A stretch of DNA of 26,575 nt from Tilletiaria anomala UBC 951 (GCF_000711695.1 NW_013546860.1:1-26575), one strand, 5' to 3'. Numbered from the stretch's first letter, positions 9,010 to 18,624 are shown. Translations and numbers: made by a program. The notes: a model not told the origin generated them from the letters alone.

Positions 9010-10758
9010 ATGTCTGTCCAAGAAGCTGCACCCGTTCTTATCCGAAATGCGACCATAATCGATGGCATGGGATCGACCCCTCGATACATTGCTAGCGTAC
9101 TGATACGGGAAGGTACAATTCACAAGATTTTTACCCACCCAGCAGATGTTTTGGCTTCGGAGCGCACACGCGTGATCGACTGCGAAGACGGGAGGTTGAC
9201 GGTGTGCCCCGGCTTCATCGACATGCATGCACACTCCGATCTCTCGCTGCTGCACACACCTGAACACTTCGCCAAGGTCACGCAGGGCGTAACGACAGAA
9301 GTCATCGGCCAAGACGGCATCGCCTACGCTCCAGTGGACCCTGAATGCCTGGAGAAAATTCGCACGCAGATCGCTGGGTGGAACGGAAATCCTGAAGATG
9401 AGACATTCTGGAGCATGTGGAAGCAAGGCAGTGTATCCGAGTATCTGGACCTTCTGGACACGAGCCGGATAGCTACTAATGCTGCCTTTCTCGTTCCGCA
9501 AGGCAACCTCCGCATGCTTGTCCTTGGCTACAACCAGCGCCCAGCCACGCTGCAAGAGATCACGCGCATGCAAGAAATCTTGCTCCAGTCTCTCGAACAA
9601 GGAGCAGTAGGCATGTCCTCCGGGCTCACCTATGTGCCGGGTATGTACGCTGCGGACAGCGAGCTCGGTCAGCTGCTCAGAATCGTCGCCCAGTACGGCG
9701 CTTACTACTGCCCACACACCCGCTCGTACGGCAAGGGCGCGCTGCAGGCGTATGCAGAAATGATCGCACTGGCAAAAGAGACGGGCGTTCGTTTGCATCT
9801 GACGCACGCGACGCTCAAATTTGCGGAGAATTCCGGGCGAGCTGGCGAGTTTCTGGCCCTGATCGACAACGCAATCCAAGACGGTGTGGACATCACGCTG
9901 GATACATACCCATACATGCCTGGTTCAACGACGCTAGCGGCGCTTCTTCCCAGCTGGGCCGCCGCTGGCGGCACAGACTCGATTCTAGGACGCCTCAACG
10001 ATCCAGTAACACGGAAACGAATTCAGCACGACGTCGAGGTCGTCGGCACGGACGGATGCCATGGATGCACCTTGGAGTGGGACACGATCGAGATTTCTGG
10101 CGTCGGCGACGCATCACTTGCTTCGCGCTATGTCGGCCGGACGCTCGCTTCGGTCGCCGCTGCGTCCGGCCGAACAGCGTTCGAAGAGCTGGTGTATCTT
10201 TTACAAGCTGACAAGCTCGCTACGACCATTTTACAGCACGTTGGTCACGAGGAGAATGTGCGTGCGATCATGCGGCACCCGAAACATTGCGGTGGTAGCG
10301 ACGGCATCCTGACCTCCACCAAGCCGCATCCGAGGGGCTGGGGTACCTTCCCCAGATTCCTCGGCCACTACGCGCGTGACCTCGAGAGAGGCAAGGAGAG
10401 AGATTTATACTCTGCAGCATCAGCAGAAGGGGGCGTATACAGGACTGTGCAGCCGGAAAAGATCTTCGACGGTGGTTTAGAGGAAGCTGTTTCGCACCTC
10501 ACATACCGAGCCGCACGCGTTCTCCGCCTGCAGAATCGCGGGCTCATCAAGGAAGGCTACCGAGCCGATCTGGTCATCTTTGATCCCAAGACAATATGCG
10601 ACCAGGCAACCTTCAACCAACCGCAAAGACAGGCGAAAGGTGTACAGACTGTGCTCGTCAATGGACACATCGTACTGGACGAAGGTGTTCCCAATGGAGC
10701 AAGGTCCGGTCAAACCATCAGAATGCGCCGGAGCGGGCAGGAGTGGACTGTATCATGA
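9010..10758 (+). CDS. N-acyl-D-amino-acid deacylase (D-aminoacylase), amidohydrolase superfamily
   Basis: Single exon, 582 aa, no signal peptide. D-aminoacylases hydrolyse N-acyl-D-amino acids to a free D-amino acid and a carboxylate using zinc in a TIM barrel. Visible: small N-terminal beta domain (VLIRNATIIDG); HxH metal site in GFIDMHAHSD (His73, His75); GVTTEVIGQDG (Asp102); YCPHTRSYG (His236); HLTHATLK (His266); and GSDG with the catalytic Asp431, followed by HPRGWGTFPRFLGHY, a substrate-side signature of the family. The C-terminus returns to the beta domain (GYRADLVIFDP, VLVNGHIV). In the Alcaligenes enzyme a bridging Cys sits in a GNCG motif; here the equivalent is GQDG with Asp. It lacks introns while each intact neighbour has one or more, and the family is mainly bacterial, so horizontal acquisition is possible. 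Acyl and side-chain preference cannot be read from sequence. It ends 82 bp from the convergent RidA gene. Confidence 0.9.
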   Translation: MSVQEAAPVLIRNATIIDGMGSTPRYIASVLIREGTIHKIFTHPADVLASERTRVIDCEDGRLTVCPGFIDMHAHSDLSLLHTPEHFAKVTQGVTTEVIGQDGIAYAPVDPECLEKIRTQIAGWNGNPEDETFWSMWKQGSVSEYLDLLDTSRIATNAAFLVPQGNLRMLVLGYNQRPATLQEITRMQEILLQSLEQGAVGMSSGLTYVPGMYAADSELGQLLRIVAQYGAYYCPHTRSYGKGALQAYAEMIALAKETGVRLHLTHATLKFAENSGRAGEFLALIDNAIQDGVDITLDTYPYMPGSTTLAALLPSWAAAGGTDSILGRLNDPVTRKRIQHDVEVVGTDGCHGCTLEWDTIEISGVGDASLASRYVGRTLASVAAASGRTAFEELVYLLQADKLATTILQHVGHEENVRAIMRHPKHCGGSDGILTSTKPHPRGWGTFPRFLGHYARDLERGKERDLYSAASAEGGVYRTVQPEKIFDGGLEEAVSHLTYRAARVLRLQNRGLIKEGYRADLVIFDPKTICDQATFNQPQRQAKGVQTVLVNGHIVLDEGVPNGARSGQTIRMRRSGQEWTVS

Positions 10759-10840
10759 AATGAATTGCAATTTCTGGGAGAAATATTGGAGAAACCGTTC
10801 TGGATCAATTGCTTGACGGTGGCAAAGATCTGCGCCTGAT

Positions 10841-11427
10841 TCAGGCTAGTGCTACAGCCTCGATTTCGATCAGCACATCCAGAGGCACTTTAACATGCGA
10901 AACAAAGAAGTCAGCGAGTGTTGCTTTGTGATTCCAATCTTATTCGACTCACGCTTTCCAGCCTGCATGCAAGTCCTTGCTGGCTTGGGGGTTGGAAGAG
11001 CCTGTAAGCGCAAACGTAGGTATACCGTCAGAGGTACACATATCACACCGCCAATCGTCAACGAAATCTAGTACTTTCTCATAGATCTCGTTGACCGCAT
11101 CAAAGTCGCTCATATGCTTGAGGAAGATATTGACCTTGACGAGCTTTTCGATGCTAGACCCGGCGCTCTTGAGGACTTGCTCAATGTTGGAGATGCATTG
11201 GGCGGTGTGCTCCTCGATCCCACCGGGAACAATATGGCCCGTGCCATCCATAGGAACCTGGCCGCTGAGATACAGCAGGCCGCCAGCTTTTGCATAGTGC
11301 GAATAGATATCTGAGCTGCCAGAGGATGCGATGATCACAGCATCAGCTCCTCTAGGAAAGGTTAGCAAAACCATGCTCGCACTCACCGAGACTTGAGCGA
11401 AGCGCAGTTGCCCTTTTCCACGCTCAT
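10841..11427 (-). CDS. RidA family 2-iminobutanoate/2-iminopropanoate deaminase (YjgF/UK114)
   Basis: RidA hydrolyses reactive enamine/imine products of PLP enzymes, notably 2-aminoacrylate from serine, to the 2-keto acid and ammonia. Exons on the minus strand: 11427-11387, 11351-11075, 11001-10953, 10887-10841 (414 nt, 137 aa, the usual size). Introns are 35, 73 and 65 nt. Hallmarks: YSHYAKAGGLLYLSGQVP, a run of conserved Gly near HIVPGG, VKVNIFLKHMSDFDAVNEIYEK, then after splicing PKPARTCMQAGKLPLDV with the substrate-carboxylate Arg and adjacent Cys, and IEIEAVAL with the conserved Glu. The first intron is very short; an ATG at 11374 would avoid it and give 131 aa in the same frame, so the N-terminus is ambiguous. 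The second intron uses a weak donor GTACTA, chosen because it is the only one I found that restores YEK-x4-PKPARTC. No clear mitochondrial or peroxisomal signal. Its position beside D-serine dehydratase fits removal of that enzyme's product. Confidence 0.87.
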
Positions 11428-11851
11428 GGTGAAAATTTTCTCTGAATATGTCCGTATTTTAAGATGATTTGGATGTCAAAGGAGATAGAAACAAGTTGAT
11501 GATACAGGACGATGTCGATCTGGTGAAAAGATTCGGAGGTCTAGAGCGAGGTGAACAAAAATAACATGATGGCTGGGATGGTCCGATAACAGAGGTAGTA
11601 TTTCGGTTCAGGAAACGCTTCGTCCACGTCGAGTGTCGTCCCCCCACGCTGATGCTGACCAACTTTGACTCATTCCATATTAAATAGTCCCGGCCCCGTT
11701 GCCGTTTGGATCCCCCATGAACGGTCGAGGTGATTCTGATTCGACCGAGTCCGGAATCCCGATAGTAACAGCATCAGCCAGACTTTCTGCTTGGTGTTTT
11801 GAATTATCCTTCTAGAGGTGAAAGTTCTCGAAGCAGCGTCAGCTTCTCTCC
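11428..11851. promoter_or_regulatory. Divergent promoter region between RidA and D-serine dehydratase
   Basis: A 424-bp region drives RidA leftwards and D-serine dehydratase rightwards. It contains three matches to HGATAR, the site of fungal GATA nitrogen regulators: 11483-11488, 11584-11589 and 11760-11765. About one would be expected by chance in this length on both strands, so the enrichment is mild. An AT-rich CATATTAAATAG around 11677-11688 may serve as a core element. Co-regulation of the two genes is inferred from the shared region. Confidence 0.45.
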
Positions 11852-13533
11852 ATGTCGCTTTCGGTGCCTTCCATACAGCCAGGGACACCTGCTGCTCCGC
11901 GGCCGTCCAAAGCGGCGTTGCGAGCGCTGTTCGGTGGCCAACCCCTCACATCTCTCCGTACACCTGCGGCAATCGTGGACATTTCACGAGTGAGGCGAAA
12001 CTGTGCCCGAATGCTGTCGGCCGCGCAGGACGTGTGGGGGGTCGAGTTTAGGGCACATGTCAAGACGCATAAGGCGCTTGAGGCCAGCTTGTGCATGCTC
12101 CTCCCGGACCCCAGCGGCAGACCTTCGCTCCGAACTGGGCGCGCCATAGTCTCGACCCTGCAAGAGGGCTGGGGCCTTATTGAAGAGAGTGATGCCAACG
12201 ATCCAGCGGACAGAGGGCAGATGAAGCGTGTACTAGAAGAAGTTCGTGTCCGACAAAACAGCCCTGCATCGATTCCCTGGCATGGCTGACGATCCCATTT
12301 ATTGCTCAACAGGTCCTCTACAGCCTGCCTCCAGCGATGGACAAACTGGGAGACCTTCTCGCGCTTCGAACTGCCCTTCGAGAGTACAGTGCCGCTGGCC
12401 GGAAAGCACAGCTACGCTTGATGGTTGACAACGTCAAGCAAGTCCTGGCATTGGAGCAATTCATGTCTGCTCTTACGCACGATGGCAGTGAGCGGACAGA
12501 ACCGTGGAGCGTATTTGTCAAGATCGAATGCGGAGGGAAGCGGGCCGGATTGGACACGACAACAGCCTACTTCAAGCACTTCATCAAACTCGTGGACGAG
12601 CAATGCCCGCACGTTTCCATCTTTGGATTCTATGTTCACGCAGGTCAATCGTACGCCAGCAAGAACCTCGAACAAGCCGATGGCTTCTTCAACACCGAAA
12701 TTCGTACCGCAGACGACGCATGCCGCATGGCCAAGGAGGTACTCTACGGTGCGGTCGCGGGCAGTGTTGATGAACGGCACAGGGCATCGCGCCATTCATT
12801 CCCGTTTACTCTCTCCGTCGGGTCTACCCCTACCGCTCATGCTGCGATTTCTTTCGAGAAGCAAAAGGTGAACGAGGCGCTTGCCAAGCTCAGCGGTATA
12901 CTAGAGCTCCACGGTGGCAATTACCCTTTCCTCGACCTGCAGCAGATTGCCACGAAGGTTATTCCTACACAACAGCAGCAGGAGGATTGCACAGACTGCT
13001 CGACATCCCCATCAGGATGGGGCGCCATGTCTGATGTCGCCTTCAGCATACTTTCCACCGTTATTGCCGAGTATCCTGCACGTGCATCGACGTCCAAGAC
13101 CAACAAGCTTGAGTGGCATCCATCCGGGCATGTGCAGCCTGGCGACGAAGCGATGTGCGACGCGGGAGGCATCGCAATGTCCAAAGATCAAGGACCGTTT
13201 GGCGGGCTCGGGCACGTTATCTGGCCGACGGACAGGATCGGATGGGAGATCAGCCGCGCGAGCCAGGAGCACGGTGTGCTGGCCTTGCGGAAAGGTGACA
13301 CAAGCAAGTGGCAGGCAGAATGGGCATACCCCAGGAGAAGCAGCAGCAGCAGAAGCAACGAAAGTGACGCTGAGGAGCCCAAGGCGGTGTGTATCGGCGA
13401 CAAGATTCGCATTGTCCCGCAGCACGCATGCCTCACTGCTGCCCAGTACCCGTGGTACTACGTGGTGGATTCAGAAGACGAGACCAAGGGCTCTACCGTA
13501 AAGGACGTGTGGGTGCCATGGAAGTTCTGGTGA
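11852..13533 (+). CDS. DSD1: D-serine dehydratase (D-serine ammonia-lyase), PLP- and zinc-dependent, eukaryotic Dsd1 type
   Basis: Converts D-serine to 2-aminoacrylate, which becomes pyruvate and ammonia. Two exons: 11852 to 12241 (or 12229), then 12313-13533, giving 536 (or 532) aa. The acceptor CAACAG at 12312 is clear; the donor is either GTTCGT at 12242 or GTACTA at 12230, both in phase 0, so the frame is safe and only four residues are in doubt. The fold is the alanine-racemase-like barrel: LRTPAAIVDISRVRRN, then EFRAHVKTHK (residues 67-74), which carries the PLP lysine; RAIVSTLQEGW; VLYSLPPAMDKL; FVKIECGGKRAG; FGFYVHAGQSY; FTLSVGSTPT; HGGNYPFLD. Near the C-terminus PQHAC (His about 501, Cys about 503) matches the zinc ligands of yeast Dsd1. 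It is longer than the usual ~430 aa, from Ser/Glu/Gln-rich insertions around STSPSGWG and before the metal site. It pairs head-to-head with RidA. Confidence 0.9.
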
Positions 13534-13649
13534 GCGAGAACATAGACTAAAACGGTTCGCCATAGATATTGTCATCACTGGTTTCAATATAAGAAAGTGC
13601 AAAAATGCATGCTCAGAGTACATGCCATACCCCAAATATTCACAGGTAA

Positions 13650-13655
13650 AATAAA
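13650..13655 (+). terminator. Candidate polyadenylation signal of the D-serine dehydratase gene
   Basis: AATAAA lies about 117 bp after the stop codon and 39 bp before the end of the convergent phosphate symporter coding region, so the two 3' UTRs probably overlap. Fungal poly(A) signals are loose, so this is only a candidate. Confidence 0.3.
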
Positions 13656-13693
13656 GTCCAAAGAAACGCCGCGTCGAGCGAACGTGTATGCGC

Positions 13694-15813
13694 TCAAACC
13701 GGAGCCGCGTAGCCCCAACGAGGAGCATTGACAATCATGGCGAAGAGGAGACCGGAGACTAAGCCAGCCATGGGGAGGGTGAGGATCCAGCTCTAATCAA
13801 GCCCAAAGGGGGAAGGTGCATGGAAGAGTCAGAAGAGATCACGTAGGAACAGTTCATTCAGACAGGTTTAGTCCGCGATACTATGACTCACAAAGAAGAT
13901 CCAGGCGAACCCTTTCCAGTTGACGCTACGCCAGTCACCGTTGCATAGCGCGACGGCGATTGTGGCGCCTGTGATGCTCTGCGTCGTCGATACGGGGAGG
14001 CCGAGGTAGCTGGCGATGACGACGGTGCAGCTCGCGCCAAGCTCCATGGAGAAACCGCGCGAGGGCGAGTGCAACGTCAGGCGATTTCCGAGGACGCTCA
14101 TCAGCTTCCAACCGTACGTGCTGAGCCCAATGACAATCGCCGCGCCGCCGTATGCAAGGATCCAGACGGGCACCGGCTCCTTGGACCCAGGGAATGCAGC
14201 AGAGGACCAGATCGAGTAGACGACCGAGAGCGGGCCGATGGCGTTGGAAACATCGTTGGCGCCGTGCGCAAACGAGGCAGTACATGCGGTCATGACTTGA
14301 AGGAACGAGTAGAGATGCTCGGCGTTGTTGTCGTAGTGTGCCGCATGCGAATGGATACCACGTAGACGCGTGACTTCCTTGCTGGAGCCGTGCATCTGCA
14401 TCTTGTGCACGTCGGTGCGGATGCCAGCGGTAAGCGTGTACCATACCCATGGGAGTGCATTGTACCGGAGCACCGTGTACAGGTTCCATGGCTCAAGCCA
14501 GGAGCCCTCAAAGCTCTTGTAGTCAGGTGGGCGAGGGCGTCCGTTGGGGAGCGTGTCGTTTGCTGGGCGCGAGAGCTTGGCTTCGAGGGCGGCAAGTTTG
14601 GACTTGAAAGGTCGTTGAGGTGAAGCGGGAACGGCGCTCTGCTGAGTGGCTTCCTTGCCGGGCTCCGGTTGCGGCTGCTGCCCCTCGACGAAATTATCGG
14701 CGACGTATTTCTGTTTCTCGTTTATGGAGTTGTTCTCGCTACGCTCGACGTCGTCCAACGCTTGCATGCTGGTACGGACATGGTCCTCGTCGTGGTGACC
14801 CTCGTAGTAGTCCCTGACGGCACGCGTCTGTTCCGAGGTGAAGGCATCCGCAGGGGGCTGGCGGCGCCACAGGAGCGGACCGAGGAAGATGTGGTACCAG
14901 CGGATGGTGTAGTCGCCGCGCACGACTTGGCAGTGCACCCAGGGAAGCCAAAAGAGGATGGAGAGCAAGCTGACAACGCTGGCAGTGCCGAAGATGGCGC
15001 CTATGGTCGTTCCCGTTGGCAGCTCGCTCAGATTGAGCGATGGCGAGCCTTTAACGATGATGGCTGTCGTGAGAACAGCAGCAACGATGAAAAAGTAGAC
15101 CGGGGAGAGGATCAGGCCGCGTTGAACGGGGTTCTTGCTGCGCAAGACGAGGAACTTTGTGACGAGAAAGATGATGGCTGCAAAGCCACCCGAAACGACG
15201 GGTGCGATTCCCCAGCTATGAGAAGCAAATATTCGTTGAAACAGTTAGCGTGAAGTTCAAAACAATCCATGGGACACGCTCCTTTTGCTGCACTCACGAG
15301 GCGAAAATCTGTGCGACGCCGTTCCAGCCCCACTTAACGCCGCTACCGTTGCCACGGACGGCGATACCGACGCCGATGAGCGAGCCGACGACGGTGTGCG
15401 TGGTGGAGACGGGCATGGCCATGCGCGTCGCGACCGTCATCCAGGCGCTGGCGCCAATGATAACACAGGTGAATGCGAGCAAAGTGACTCCCGCGTCGCC
15501 ATTGAACGACTTCAGGTCAATGACACCGTTCTTGATGGTGCTCGTCACGCGCGCGCCGACGAGGACCGCGCCGAGGAACTCGCAGATGGCGGCGCCGAGC
15601 ATGGCCTGTTTGAAGGTCACACTACGCGAGGACACGCTGGTGGCCCACGAATTGGCGACATCGTTGGCGCCTATGCGTGAGTGGCGGCAAAATATGGTTA
15701 GTGCACGACACTGCCATGCAGGTTCATTGTGCATACGCACCAATTCCATATGCGTCAAGAAATGCAAAGATCATGCTGAGCGCAAAGAGGTAGTCGTAAG
15801 CGTGCCACGCCAT
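13694..15813 (-). CDS. PHO89: Na+/H+-coupled inorganic phosphate symporter, PiT family (Pho89-like)
   Basis: High-affinity plasma-membrane phosphate importer. Four exons on the minus strand: 15813-15741, 15670-15298, 15215-13892 and 13792-13694 (1869 nt, 622 aa); introns 70, 82 and 99 nt, all GT-AG and in phase. Both PiT signatures are intact: GANDVANSWATSV at residues 25-37 and GANDVSNAIGP at about 467. Further conserved pieces are MPVSTTHTVVGSLIG and LGLPVSTTQSITGA, the paired half-repeats of the fold. There are about five hydrophobic segments before and four or five after a long hydrophilic central loop (about residues 260-400, charged, with Gln/Pro and Ser-rich stretches), typical of Pho89 relatives. 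The N-terminus MAWHAYDYLFAL and short C-terminus ending WGYAAPV match fungal members. The start at 15813 is the first ATG before the first helix. Its upstream region carries several Pho4-type boxes. Confidence 0.93.
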
Positions 15814-17342
15814 CTTCACGGTTGTTCCCTGTGGATGGTGATGGTGAGAAGGTTTGTGAAGACGGAAACGCAGCAGAAAAGCAGCAAGAAGAAACAGCGG
15901 CTTTGCTGCAGCTCTTTGTTGAAAGCAAAGAGGGTTTGGACATGGGAAGGAGGACTGGATAAGAACAACGCCGAAGAACGAGTGACTTTAAATATCATTT
16001 CTGGTAAATGGGCCACCCTGAGTGGCAAACGTGGACCAAGAACAGCTTAGGGGAGGGGAAAAGAGAAACAGACAAGTGCAAGCGAAAAGCTGTGGAGCCA
16101 GGATGGCGATTGGGGATCGTTCGTATGCGACATGGTCCAATGCACATCAGCCACCACGTTTTGCTGCGAAGAGCCTCCTCAGAAGTTGAATGGACTCGCA
16201 TCTCACGAAGAAACGTGTTGCAACATTGGTTGCACGTTCCGCTTTCCATCCATTGCAACCAAGTTGGTGGTGGATGTCCGAATGCGCTCAGGCACTGCTC
16301 GGGTTGGCCTCACGTAGTAGGCATGAGAGGGGGGCAAGCAAAACCCCCGATCGAGGCACTGGGCAGGGACGAGAGCGACTGAAAGGCGTTCATTCGTAGG
16401 TAAGTGGAAGTGTAGCGAGTGGTCTGGCGAGTCAAGACGACGTCCTGGCTGGGCACCGCGCGGCAACGCTTCAGCGCAGGAGCACAACACCCAAGGACTG
16501 GCGCGTGCCATGTCTTCGGCGATCTGATGATGAAGCATTGCCACATGCGCTCTGTGAAAGATGGAGATGGGGAAGTTTCAGAGCTGACGGGGCAGTGATG
16601 GAGGAGGACAAGCGTTTGCACGCGCCATCTCTTGGGTCTTTGACAGAAGGCAGTGGCTACTGCAGCTGTGTGATGGAACCAGTGAGGGGGAAGAGAGGCG
16701 CGGTTTCTTCTGTAAGATGGCAAATAGGCCAAGTCTTGGCAGTTTAGCACCCACTCTTGGCGCACTCTCGACTTCTAGTCGGTTCCTGTGGCGCGTTTCT
16801 GATTTCGTGCTGTGGACCCACCACATGGCTGGCACGTGTGAGACAGTGGCTCATCGATCCTCAATCCTCGGGTGTCACCCCTACACAGCATTCCAAAGAG
16901 AGACCTCGGCAACTTCTTTGTTTGCTTTCTTTGGTCACCGATATTCTCGGCCGAGAACCCCATCTGCCGACCTTGTAGCGCTCAACCCGCCGGCGGTATG
17001 GCCAAGGCAAGCTCAAGCTCGTGCAGCGCGGGCGTAGCGAGGTGGGCAGGCGTGGGGGGATAAGGACGATGGACGTCCCAAGGAAATCGCGGGCTATCGG
17101 AGCTAAGCGTCGTGTTATTCTCGCAAGGCAGGCCACATTTCGTCACGTCACAACTCCCATCGGCATGGTTCCACCTCCTGTCTTGGTGAAATAAGATCGG
17201 TTATAAATGCCGCAGCGCGAGGTGCATCGCCTTCGGTCCCGACACTCACTATATACCCATTTCCGCAGATTCAGAGACTTAGCTTGACTAAACCCGCACC
17301 CAGCCGCCGAAACACACCAGGACGTTCTATACTGATCCCAGC
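15814..17342. promoter_or_regulatory. Divergent intergenic region with Pho4-like boxes
   Basis: A 1.5-kb region separates the Pho89-like gene from the SDR gene. I see no gene in it. It contains the weaker Pho4 core CACGTT at 16155-16160 and 16233-16238 on the plus strand, and on the minus strand at 16028-16033 and 16212-16217, all 215-425 bp before the symporter ATG. The strong core CACGTG occurs at 16833-16838. In yeast, Pho4 binds CACGTG and CACGTT to induce phosphate-starvation genes. The link to this gene is inference, but the clustering close to a phosphate importer fits well. Confidence 0.5.
17202..17207 (+). promoter_or_regulatory. TATA box of the SDR gene
   Basis: TATAAA 136 bp upstream of the ATG at 17343, with a C/A-rich leader between. 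Confidence 0.4.
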
Positions 17343-18524
17343 ATGCCCGCCGTCGCAACCAACGCAAAGATCCTTGTCACCTCAGGCAGTGGCTACATTG
17401 GCGCGTGGACGTGCCTCGAGGCGCTCAAGCAGGGCCTCTCGGTCCGCACGACGGTGCGCACCGCAGACAAGGGCGAGCACCTCAAAAGGCTCTTCAGCAA
17501 GTACGGTGACAGATTCGAATATGCCATCGCGGAGGATCTGGAGAAGCCCGGCGTGTTTGACCAGGCGGTCCAGGGCGTGCACGGCGTCGCGCACACTGGC
17601 AGTCCCTTCCACTTCAACACGGGTGTGTTTCATGGAAGCAGCATGCAGAGAAAGCTAGCCCCACCGGCAACGCAGGCTAAATACTTTTTTTCTTTTGCCT
17701 CCTCTGCACCTGCAGAATCCGACCCGGTTGGCAAGCTGATCAATCCCGCAGTGAACGGGACGAAGAACGTGCTCAAGTCAGTCCTCGCACACGGCAAGGA
17801 CGTGCAGCGCGTCGTCATCACCTCATCCTATGCCGCGGTGATCGACTCGAGCAAGCCGGACCGCATGTACCTCAACGTCGATGAAGATTGGAACGAGTAC
17901 GACCCGAAAGAAGTCGAGAAACAGGGCAAGGACGTCCCCGGCATCGTCGCGTATCGCGCCAGCAAAGTGCTGGCAGAGAAAGCCGCGTGGAAGTTCGTCG
18001 AGACGCACAAGCCGACATGGGACTTGAGCACGGTGCAACCTCCACTTGTGCTTGGGCCGCTGATCCACGAGGTAAGCACGTCGGAGCAGCTCAACACCTC
18101 CGCCGCGTACGTCTATGCGCTCATTCACGGTAACAAGGACGCCGACACGCTCGCCAACCCGGGGGGAAACTGTGTCGACGTGCGCGATGTCGCTGACGTG
18201 CATATCAAGGCGCTCCTCGTCGACCAGGCCGGCGGCCAGCGCCTGCCCGCGTGCTTCGGGCCGTACACATGGCAAGACTGGGCAGACGCCATCCACGCGT
18301 CGCGCAGCGTGCCGGACGACATCAAAAAGCAGACGCCCATAGGCCAGCCGGGTAACGGCAAGGACGTTAAGCAGAAAGTCTTTGACCGCACCAAGAGTGA
18401 GAAGATGCTCGGCATCACGTTCAAGGATATCCAAAGGCAAGCCGACGACATGATTAAGTCTTTCGTAGATTACGAGAACCGCAGCTGGAAAGGCTTGCCC
18501 GCAGACGAGATTTTGCAACTATAG
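17343..18524 (+). CDS. NADPH-dependent extended SDR reductase (Gre2 / dihydroflavonol-reductase-like)
   Basis: Cytosolic carbonyl reductase of the cinnamyl-alcohol/flavanone/methylglyoxal reductase group. Two exons, 17343-17622 and 17716-18524 (1089 nt, 362 aa). The 93-nt intron keeps frame, but its donor GTGTGT, long T-run and acceptor CTGCAG, and the way removal joins SPFHFNT to ESDPVGKLINPAVNGT as in the family, make splicing likely. Motifs: nucleotide-binding TSGSGYIG (13-20, with Ser replacing the second Gly of the usual TGxxGxxG), VRTADK that favours NADPH, VVITSSYAAV (catalytic Ser region, about 129-131), YRASK (Tyr173, Lys177), and PPLVLGP. The C-terminal substrate part is complete. 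Substrate is unknown. It ends 100 bp from the convergent PX-protein gene; no functional link to the D-amino-acid genes is evident. Confidence 0.9.
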   Translation: MPAVATNAKILVTSGSGYIGAWTCLEALKQGLSVRTTVRTADKGEHLKRLFSKYGDRFEYAIAEDLEKPGVFDQAVQGVHGVAHTGSPFHFNTGVFHGSSMQRKLAPPATQAKYFFSFASSAPAESDPVGKLINPAVNGTKNVLKSVLAHGKDVQRVVITSSYAAVIDSSKPDRMYLNVDEDWNEYDPKEVEKQGKDVPGIVAYRASKVLAEKAAWKFVETHKPTWDLSTVQPPLVLGPLIHEVSTSEQLNTSAAYVYALIHGNKDADTLANPGGNCVDVRDVADVHIKALLVDQAGGQRLPACFGPYTWQDWADAIHASRSVPDDIKKQTPIGQPGNGKDVKQKVFDRTKSEKMLGITFKDIQRQADDMIKSFVDYENRSWKGLPADEILQL

Positions 18525-18624
18525 AGAGCATTGTATTGCATGGGACGGGACAGTGCAACGATCATATACACAACAGCGATGGGCGAAGTCCATATGATTC
18601 TGAGCTGTGAGGCTAAATAGCATC

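Noticed and set aside
8881-9879. 332-codon minus-strand frame overlapping the deacylase
   Set aside because: Fully antisense to a well-supported enzyme gene with intact motifs; no recognisable family.
14669-15253. 194-codon plus-strand frame, charged and Asp/Glu-rich
   Set aside because: Antisense to the phosphate symporter exon; a shadow of its codon use.
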